NCBI RefSeq assembly: GCF_001613005.1
Contig: NZ_BDBN01000052.1
Coordinates: 1-64,000 of the forward strand
Direction: 5' to 3'
Length of the DNA: 64,000 bases
Source of the DNA: Nocardia nova NBRC 15556
GTDB taxonomy: Bacteria > Actinomycetota > Actinomycetes > Mycobacteriales > Mycobacteriaceae
In this document: positions 58,085-64,000 of the stretch, piece after piece
How positions within the stretch are numbered: position 1 is the first letter of the stretch
Layout of the letters: each line of letters begins with the position of its first letter
Position numbers and translations under genes: made by a program
Notes under the pieces: generated by a model
The model's input: only the letters and a program-made list of their open reading frames with translations
What the model was told of the DNA's origin: nothing
Databases searched by the model: none

Positions 58085-59223
58085 GACGTCGGCCTGTAGA
58101 ACCCGTGGAACGCCATTCCCATGTTCTCCGTTCGAATCGGGTCGATCTGCACCGGATCACCGGCCTCGACCATCTGTCCGTTACCGACGACCATCGCGAC
58201 GTGACCGTCCCAGATGGCCAGATCGCCCGGCATGACATCGCCCGGGCTCACCGGTGTGGCGCCGGCACTCTGATCGCAGGCGAGTCGGGGCAGGTCGACG
58301 CCGGCCTCGCCGTAGGCCCACTTGGTCAGGCCGCTGCAGTCCAGGCCGGCCCCGGGGGTGTTGCCGCCCCAGACGTACGGCGTGCCGCAGGCGCTGATCG
58401 CGGCCTTGACCGCGGTGGCGGCCTTCTGATTGGGCGCCTCGACCTGGCTGCCGTCGGGCAGGGTGATCATGACGCCGCCGTGGCGGCCGGGCTTGTCGGC
58501 GCCGGACTGCTGGGCTCCGGGAGTCCTCGTGCCGCCCGAGCTCGACCGCGACTGCGTCGCCGCGGAGGCCGGGCTGGTCATGCTGCTCATCATCGAACCG
58601 CCGCTCGATACCAGACCGCCGAGCAGTGAACCGGCCGTCTGGGCGCCGGTGCTCAGCGCGGGTGCGGCGGCCGCGGCCGCGGCCACCGGAGCGCTCGACA
58701 TGGACGGCGTCGGCGGGGGCGGGGTGAGGTCGTTCATGGAGGTGGTGTGCGTGTCGAGTTCCGACCGCACCCGGCCGACCACGCCGAGCGCCTGGCCGAA
58801 ATGGTCGATCGCGGAGTTCACCACGGTGATCAGTCCCGGGGGAGTCGTCACCGCGGGCCCCAGCGCCGTGACCGACTGCACGAACGACTGGACGATTCCG
58901 TCGAGTTCCTTCTGGCCCGTCTGCACCGAGGCGGCGGCCTGGCTGACCACATCGGCCATATCGTTGCCGCGATCCGACATCGCGGCCGCCGAGGTCTGTA
59001 CCTTGAGCGCCTTGTCCATCGCCGCGTCGCCACCACCGCCGTTCCAGGCGTTGGTCATCTGATTGATGCTCGCGCTACCGGCCTGATGAATTCCGTCGAG
59101 ATGGGTGGACACCTGGCGCAGCGCATCGGCCGGGCCGCCGGCGGGCAGCACCCCGGAGCCGAAGCTGGTGAGCAGATCGATGAGTGGTTGGGCGAGTGCG
59201 TCGAGATCGATGACGCCCGTCAT
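58081..59223 (-). CDS. C40-family (NlpC/P60) peptidase with WXG100-like N-terminus
   Basis: A 380-aa protein. N-terminal about 170 residues are helical and WXG100/ESX-substrate-like (NAWNGGGGDAAMDKALKV). An Ala/Ser/Pro-rich linker follows, then an NlpC/P60 domain from about 265 with the nucleophile Cys in GLDCSGLTKWAY and His in WDGHVAMVV. It would cut peptidoglycan stem peptides outside the cell. No Sec signal is seen, consistent with type VII export through the N-terminal region. Overlaps both neighbours by 4 bp. Confidence 0.88.
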   Translation of the reverse strand: MTGVIDLDALAQPLIDLLTSFGSGVLPAGGPADALRQVSTHLDGIHQAGSASINQMTNAWNGGGGDAAMDKALKVQTSAAAMSDRGNDMADVVSQAAASVQTGQKELDGIVQSFVQSVTALGPAVTTPPGLITVVNSAIDHFGQALGVVGRVRSELDTHTTSMNDLTPPPPTPSMSSAPVAAAAAAAPALSTGAQTAGSLLGGLVSSGGSMMSSMTSPASAATQSRSSSGGTRTPGAQQSGADKPGRHGGVMITLPDGSQVEAPNQKAATAVKAAISACGTPYVWGGNTPGAGLDCSGLTKWAYGEAGVDLPRLACDQSAGATPVSPGDVMPGDLAIWDGHVAMVVGNGQMVEAGDPVQIDPIRTENMGMAFHGFYRPTS

Positions 59224-59546
59224 CCGATCGGGCCTTCCGCGGCGCGCAGGGCGGCGGCGTGGGCGGCGTCGGTTTCGGAATAGGTGGCGGCGGCGCCCGT
59301 CGCGGCGGCTCCCACACTGCCCATCACCGCGGACAGTTCGCCGATCCCCGCGACATGCCCGGCATGGGCCGCGGCATAGGCGGCGACGAAATCGCCCCCC
59401 ACCAAACCGAAGATCGTACCGAGCAGGACCGGGTCGGCGCCGGCGGCGCCCGCCGCGGCCACACCCATTTCACCGGCCAGTCCCGCAGCTGTGGCACCGT
59501 AGGCGGCGACGCCCTCGGTGTCGACCGAGATCCTGTGCATCAACAT
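59220..59546 (-). CDS. Type VII secretion target, EspC/WXG-like
   Basis: A 108-aa Ala/Gly-rich helical protein starting MLMHRISVDTEGVAAYGATA. It fits the EspC-like type VII secretion target family in size and pattern (YG near residue 16, two helices). It is first in the leftward operon with the NlpC/P60 and YbaB-like genes and overlaps the peptidase gene by 4 bp. A second ATG two codons later is possible. Confidence 0.75.
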   Translation of the reverse strand: MLMHRISVDTEGVAAYGATAAGLAGEMGVAAAGAAGADPVLLGTIFGLVGGDFVAAYAAAHAGHVAGIGELSAVMGSVGAAATGAAATYSETDAAHAAALRAAEGPIG

Positions 59547-59686
59547 CCCCCATCGTGCTGGTCTGGTGGCAGATTACGTCATCCGAGTAGTTCGACGCAT
59601 GCCCCTGCGCAACGGTTCCCACTCCGGTTGCGGAAATCCGCCCTCGGTTGCCGATTTCCAACCCCGACAGACCTTATCGTTCCCTC

Positions 59687-60316
59687 ATGCGTACGCATAT
59701 CGTGGAACACCCGCTGACGGTCACCCTCCTGACGACCATGCGCGATGCCCGCACATCCAACGCGGGATTCCGGGCGGCACTGGCCGATCTGACCGGATTC
59801 CTCGTCTACGAAGCGCTGCGGGAAGCCCCGACCCACACCTTCGACATCGACACCCCGGTGGCGCCGACCCGGGGCGCCCGGCTGGCGCAACCACCGCTGC
59901 TGGTGCCGGTCTTGCGCGCCGGCCTCGGCATGGTCGACGCCGCCAGTGCGCTGATTCCGGAATCCCGTGTCGGTTTCGTCGGCGTGGCGCGCGACGAGCA
60001 GACCCATCGGCCGGTGCCGTACATGGAATCGCTGCCGGCGGACCTGTCGGGCCTGCCGGTCTTCGTCCTCGATCCGATGCTGGCCACCGGTGGATCGATG
60101 CGCCACACCCTGGAACTGCTGTCCGCCCGCAACGCCACCGACATCACCGCCATCTGCGTCGTCGCCGCCCCGGAAGGCATTGCCGCGCTGGAGAAATCGG
60201 GTCTGCCGGTGCGACTGGTGACCGCCGCGGTCGACTCCGGACTCAATGCCGACGCCTTCATCGTGCCGGGGCTGGGTGACGCCGGCGACCGCCAATTCGG
60301 CCCGCGCCACGACTGA
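59687..60316 (+). CDS. upp: Uracil phosphoribosyltransferase
   Basis: A 209-aa pyrimidine-salvage enzyme making UMP from uracil and PRPP. PRPP-binding loop DPMLATGGSMRHTLELL is clear, and FIVPGLGDAGDRQFG is the uracil-binding C-terminus. ATG chosen at MRTHIVEHPL, the conserved start; 13 more upstream codons are open but not family-like. It takes uracil released by deoA-type reactions. Confidence 0.96.
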   Translation: MRTHIVEHPLTVTLLTTMRDARTSNAGFRAALADLTGFLVYEALREAPTHTFDIDTPVAPTRGARLAQPPLLVPVLRAGLGMVDAASALIPESRVGFVGVARDEQTHRPVPYMESLPADLSGLPVFVLDPMLATGGSMRHTLELLSARNATDITAICVVAAPEGIAALEKSGLPVRLVTAAVDSGLNADAFIVPGLGDAGDRQFGPRHD

Positions 60317-60381
60317 TGCCGCCCGGGTAGCATCCAGCCGAACCGCGGGATCGGTAGGGTTCGCGCGGAAGGCTCAGCTGT

Positions 60382-62010
60382 TCACAACTTCTCGCAGAAC
60401 TCGCGCAGTGCCGAGAGTCGTTGTGCTGCAACCGCTTTCGACGAAGTCAGCGAGTCGCGGTCGCGAACCGGCTCGACGACCTCCAAATAGCATTTGAGTT
60501 TCGGCTCGGTACCCGAGGGGCGGATGACGATGCGCTGCCCCTCGCCTTCGAAGATCAAGGCGTCGGTGCGCATCCGGCCGCGAACCGTGGCCAGGTCGGT
60601 GCAGGTGACGGGCACGCCCGCGATGACATCGGGCGGCGTATCGCGCAGGCGGGCAACGGCTCGAGCGGCAACCGCCTGATCGGGCAATCGCAGCGAGACC
60701 TGGTCGCCGGCGTGCAGGCCGAATTCCACGGCGTAGTCGTCGAGGACGTCGAGCAGGGAACGCCCCTGCTCGCGCAGGCGGGCGGTGAGGTCGGCGGCGG
60801 CGACGGCGGCGGTGATGCCGTCCTTGTCGCGCACGGCAGCCGGATCGACGCAGTGGCCGATGGCCTCCTCGTAGGCGTACACGAGGCCCTCCCCGGCGCG
60901 TGCCAGCCATTTGAATCCGGTGAGCGTCTCGGCGTACCGGGCCCCGCGCGCCGGCGCGAGTTTCCCCAGCAGTCGCGACGATACTACGGTGGTCGCGACC
61001 AGCGCGTCCGGTGCCGCGTTGCGCAGGACGTAATCGGCCAGCAGCACACCGGTTTCGTCGCCGCGCAGCATGCGCCACCCGTTCGGGCCGGGGACCGCGA
61101 GCGCGCAGCGATCGGCATCGGGATCGAGTGCGACGGCGAGGTCGGCGTCGATCTTCTCCGCCAGTGCCAGCAGCAGATCCGCGGCGCCCGGCTCCTCCGG
61201 ATTCGGGAACGCCACGGTCGGGAAGTCCGGATCGGGTGCGAACTGTTCCTCGACCACATGGACGTCGTGGAACCCGGCGGCGGCCAGCGCGGCCACCGCC
61301 GTCTCGCCGCCGACGCCGTGCATGGGAGTCAGCGCGATCCGGATATCGGGGCGCTGCACCGTCATTCGGTCTCCCGCAATCGGTTCGCCGTCGCGGTCCT
61401 CGTTCGCGGTGTGGTGGCCCGCATGGACCGGAATCGTTCGCGCGCCGCCGATCGCCTCGGGCACGGCAGCGGCTCGCGCCAGATAGCGGCGGACGAGTTC
61501 CTCGCCGAGTTCGGCTCGCCCGGCATCATCGGGCAGCGACAGGATCGACGGTGAGGGGGCGCCGGCGGCCGGATCGGTGCGGGCGATCGGTTCGGTGACC
61601 GCATCGATACAGCGCTCGATCTCGGTGTCGGCGGGCGGGATCAGCTGGGAACCGCCGTCCAGATAGAGCTTGTACCCGTTGTCCGTGGCGGGGTTGTGGG
61701 ACGCCGTGATCTGCACGCCGGCCACCGCACCCAGCTCCCGTACCGCGAACGCCACGATCGGCGTCGGCAGCGGCTGTGGCAGGAGCAGCACCGAAAAGCC
61801 CGCTGCGGCAAACACTTCCGCGGTGACCGTGGCGAACTCCGCGGAGCCGTGCCGGGCGTCGCGACCGACGATCACCAGACCACCGCCGAGGCAGCGGTCC
61901 CGGAGCCACGCCGCCACACCGGCGCTCGCGCGTGCCACGGTGCCGATGTTCATCCCGTCCGGCCCCTCCTGGAGCGGGCCGCGCAGACCTGCCGTTCCGA
62001 ATCGCAACAT
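60382..62010 (-). CDS. pmmB: Phosphoglucomutase/phosphomannomutase (PmmB-like, phosphopentomutase candidate)
   Basis: A 542-aa alpha-D-phosphohexomutase. The phosphoserine loop is ITASHNPATDNGYK, the metal loop LDPDADRCAL, the sugar loop EEAIGHCVD, and the phosphate-binding C-terminus RPSGTEPKLK. Placed 9 bp after punA, it may isomerise ribose-1-phosphate or other sugar phosphates from nucleoside breakdown, as suggested for related long PgmB/DeoB-like enzymes. That substrate is inference. Confidence 0.92.
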   Translation of the reverse strand: MLRFGTAGLRGPLQEGPDGMNIGTVARASAGVAAWLRDRCLGGGLVIVGRDARHGSAEFATVTAEVFAAAGFSVLLLPQPLPTPIVAFAVRELGAVAGVQITASHNPATDNGYKLYLDGGSQLIPPADTEIERCIDAVTEPIARTDPAAGAPSPSILSLPDDAGRAELGEELVRRYLARAAAVPEAIGGARTIPVHAGHHTANEDRDGEPIAGDRMTVQRPDIRIALTPMHGVGGETAVAALAAAGFHDVHVVEEQFAPDPDFPTVAFPNPEEPGAADLLLALAEKIDADLAVALDPDADRCALAVPGPNGWRMLRGDETGVLLADYVLRNAAPDALVATTVVSSRLLGKLAPARGARYAETLTGFKWLARAGEGLVYAYEEAIGHCVDPAAVRDKDGITAAVAAADLTARLREQGRSLLDVLDDYAVEFGLHAGDQVSLRLPDQAVAARAVARLRDTPPDVIAGVPVTCTDLATVRGRMRTDALIFEGEGQRIVIRPSGTEPKLKCYLEVVEPVRDRDSLTSSKAVAAQRLSALREFCEKL

Positions 62011-62019
62011 GGCGGCCGC

Positions 62020-62799
62020 CTACAGCCGTTCCAGCACACCGCGCAACAATTTGCCCAATCTCGGTGCGGCGGCCTGCCCTTCGGCGAGTACCTCCTGGTG
62101 GGACAGCGGTGCGCCGGTCACGCCCGCGGCCAGATTGGTCACCAGCGATATGCCCAGCAGCCGCAGCCCCAGCGAGCGGGCCGCGATCGCCTCCAGCACG
62201 GTCGACATGCCGACCAGATCGGCGCCCATGCCGCCGAGCATACGGATCTCGGCGGGCGTCTCGTACTGCGGTCCGTTCAGGCCCGCGTAGACGCCCTCAC
62301 TCAACGACGGGTCGATTTCCCTTGCCAGCGTGCGCAATTCGGGATCCCAGGCATCGACCATGTTCACGAACGCGGCACCGGTGAGCGGAGTGCGCCCGGT
62401 GAGATTGAGGTGATCGCTGATCAGCACGGGCTCGCCGACGCGCAGGCCCGGACGGATACCGCCCGCGGCGTTGGTGAGGATCACCGTCTCGGCACCCGCC
62501 GCGGCCGCCGCGTGCACCGCGTGCACCACCCGATGCGGTTCGTAGCCCTCGTAGAGGTGCTGGCGGCCCATCATCAGCAGCACCGGCACCTCACCGACCG
62601 CCACCGAATGCACGATGCCCTGATGGCCCTGCGCCGTCGGCGGTTCGAAGCCGGGCAGCTCGGTCATCGGAATCGACGCCCGCGGCGCTCCGATCTCGGT
62701 GGCGGCGGACTGCCAGCCGGATCCGAGTACCACCGCGACCCGATGGTGCGTGACTCCCGTACGTGTGGCGATCGCCTCGGCGGCCTGTTCGGCAAGCAT
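62020..62799 (-). CDS. punA: Purine nucleoside phosphorylase (trimeric type)
   Basis: A 259-aa enzyme splitting inosine and guanosine with phosphate to base plus ribose-1-phosphate. Markers: VVLGSGW with phosphate-binding, MMGRQHLYEGY, ILTNAAGGIRPGL, SDHLNLTGRTPL, GPQYETPAEIRML. Clearly the low-molecular-mass trimeric PNP rather than DeoD hexamer (the mycobacterial gene is nevertheless often called deoD). Co-transcribed with pmmB. Confidence 0.95.
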   Translation of the reverse strand: MLAEQAAEAIATRTGVTHHRVAVVLGSGWQSAATEIGAPRASIPMTELPGFEPPTAQGHQGIVHSVAVGEVPVLLMMGRQHLYEGYEPHRVVHAVHAAAAAGAETVILTNAAGGIRPGLRVGEPVLISDHLNLTGRTPLTGAAFVNMVDAWDPELRTLAREIDPSLSEGVYAGLNGPQYETPAEIRMLGGMGADLVGMSTVLEAIAARSLGLRLLGISLVTNLAAGVTGAPLSHQEVLAEGQAAAPRLGKLLRGVLERL

Positions 62800-62900
62800 G
62801 CGCCCACGATAGTGCGCCGACGGGCCAGTTGTGCGCGTCGCGGGCCGGACACGACCACCGCCGCCGGGCGCGGTCGCCGGGGCGGGGGCAGGATGGTGCC

Positions 62901-63809
62901 GTGCGTGAACTCGTGGTCCTCGGGACGGCCAGTCAGGTGCCGACCCGCCGACGCAATCACAACGGATATCTGTTGCGCTGGGACGGTGACGGCCTGCTGT
63001 TCGATCCTGGCGAGGGGACGCAGCGGCAGATGCTGTTCGCGGGGGTTTCGGCGAGTGCCATCACCCGGATCGGGCTGACGCACTTCCACGGTGATCACTG
63101 CCTGGGCCTGCCCGGGGTGCTGGCGCGGCTGAATCTGGACCAGGTGACCCATCCGGTCGACATCTGCTTCCCGGAATCGGGTGCCGATCTGCTCACGCAC
63201 CTGCGCGGGGTGGTACCCCCGTTTCCCGGTCTGCGCGAACATCCGATCGACGCGGACGGTCCGGTGCCGCTGCCCGACGCGCCGTTCACCTTCGAGGCCG
63301 TGCGGCTGTCGCATGGCATCGACACCTTCGGGTACCGGCTGGTCGAACCCGACAGCCATCGGATCCTGCCGGAGCGGCTCGCCGAATTCGGCCTGGCGGG
63401 TCCGGTGGTCGGGGCACTGCAGCGCGAAGGCGCGGTGCGACTGCCCGACGGCCGCACGGTCACCGTCGACGAGGTCTCGGCCCCGCGGCCCGGACAGCGC
63501 TTCGCCTTCGTGATGGACACCCGAATGTGTTCGGGCGTAGCGGAATTGGCCGAAGGCGCCGATATGCTCGTCATCGAGTCGACCTTCCTGGAGGCCGAGG
63601 CGCAGCTGGCCGACGATTTCGGCCATCTCACCGCGGGGCAGGCGGCACGCGTGGCCGCGGAGGCGGGCGTGCGGACCCTCGTCCTCACCCATTTCTCGCA
63701 GCGCTACGGCGAGCTGTCCGGACACCGGGCCGAGGCGGAGCGGTATTTCGACGGGGAGCTGGTGATCGCCGAGGATCTGATGCGGGTGCCGATCCCGCCA
63801 CGTCGCTGA
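62901..63809 (+). CDS. rnz: Ribonuclease Z
   Basis: A 302-aa metallo-beta-lactamase-fold endonuclease that would process tRNA 3' ends. The metal-binding motif THFHGDHCLGLPGVL is present near residue 62, with MDTRMCSGV (Asp) and LTHFSQRYGEL (the RNase Z histidine motif) downstream. GTG start behind GGATGG. It lacks the long flexible arm of the eukaryotic long form and matches bacterial short RNase Z. Divergent from punA. Confidence 0.92.
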   Translation: MRELVVLGTASQVPTRRRNHNGYLLRWDGDGLLFDPGEGTQRQMLFAGVSASAITRIGLTHFHGDHCLGLPGVLARLNLDQVTHPVDICFPESGADLLTHLRGVVPPFPGLREHPIDADGPVPLPDAPFTFEAVRLSHGIDTFGYRLVEPDSHRILPERLAEFGLAGPVVGALQREGAVRLPDGRTVTVDEVSAPRPGQRFAFVMDTRMCSGVAELAEGADMLVIESTFLEAEAQLADDFGHLTAGQAARVAAEAGVRTLVLTHFSQRYGELSGHRAEAERYFDGELVIAEDLMRVPIPPRR

Positions 63810-63897
63810 CACGTACCCGGCCGGTGATGACAACTCGTCGGTAACTTGGCCGGGGGTGTGATGCGGCCGTTCATACGGCGCTGCATATTCTCTGCCT

Positions 63898-64000
63898 ATG
63901 CCGTACTTGGACCGTGACGGGGACGTATTCGTGCTCTACCTCGGCAACGAGGGTCAGACCGACAGCGAGAACCGCTTCCACCCCGACTGGATCGACGCCT
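63898..64000 (+). CDS. Enoyl-CoA hydratase/isomerase (3' truncated)
   Basis: Only the first 34 codons are inside the window: MPYLDRDGDVFVLYLGNEGQ and then TDSENRFHPDW. The pattern of a short strand-turn-strand start followed by an ENRFHPDW segment is that of crotonase-family proteins, where NRFHPDW marks the start of the CoA-binding part. The reaction cannot be assigned from this fragment. Confidence 0.75.
   Translation, partial: MPYLDRDGDVFVLYLGNEGQTDSENRFHPDWIDA

Overview
The window is high-GC actinobacterial DNA, most likely from Nocardia or a close mycolate-containing relative. Supporting signs are a dnaE2 gene behind a LexA box, a SAM-IV riboswitch, ESX/type VII-associated gene clusters, and a run sdhBADC-cdd-deoA-...-add-(acidic 420-aa protein)-upp-pmmB-punA. 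As far as I recall, that run has the same content and order as the M. tuberculosis Rv3307-Rv3319 neighbourhood. The exact species cannot be read from the sequence.

Left host part (1-19102): a truncated DHA2 drug exporter; dnaE2 with an SOS box; a DUF167 protein; TrmL; a GNAT; a DUF3017 membrane protein; metX preceded by a small coupled ORF and a SAM-IV riboswitch; NADP-isocitrate dehydrogenase; an AraJ-like MFS protein; a TVGFGD potassium channel. Then comes a TetR-headed lipid beta-oxidation operon (SCP2-type thiolase, SRPBCC, MaoC, SDR, acyl-CoA dehydrogenase), an alpha/beta hydrolase, and xthA (exonuclease III).

Integrated element (19091-30873, about 11.8 kb, visibly poorer in GC): a serine-integrase element has inserted inside xthA. 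The only direct repeat at the two ends is a 12-bp core that encodes the four residues W-R-I-D. The element supplies its own diverged, in-frame xthA 3' end (65 codons, including the catalytic Ser-Asp-His segment), so the host enzyme stays complete. The displaced original 3' end (38 codons) is stranded at the right border. Inside are a leftward DUF5753/DUF6879/117-aa regulatory triad, a rightward set of very small genes (several with Cys/His clusters), a DUF2637 membrane protein, a RepA-like RecA-fold ATPase, a small winged-helix protein, and a large serine integrase with a coupled 162-aa gene. I see no virion, terminase, conjugation (FtsK/Tra) or lysis genes. The element also holds about 1.2 kb of non-coding DNA dense in hairpins. 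Part of this is a tandem array in which GTCACAATC boxes alternate with hairpins whose stem sequences change while pairing is kept. A second hairpin cluster lies after the ATPase gene. This replicon- or satellite-like element is the most unusual part of the window.

Right host part (30991-64000): a barnase/barstar-type pair; a TetR gene divergent from a DUF2236 oxygenase with two operator-like dyads between them; trpS; a BrkB/YihY protein; an ESX-like cluster (two YbaB-like proteins, a WXG100-like protein, a CpnT-N-like protein); a monooxygenase-fold protein; a Ser/Thr kinase; a DUF5753-DUF397 pair; a hydroxyacid dehydrogenase; a D,D-carboxypeptidase; an MFS/TetR operon; phenylalanine hydroxylase; succinate dehydrogenase; the nucleoside-salvage block with a paired half-size transporter; an NlpC/P60 ESX-associated cluster; RNase Z; and the start of an enoyl-CoA hydratase. 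No rRNA, tRNA or CRISPR array was recognised.
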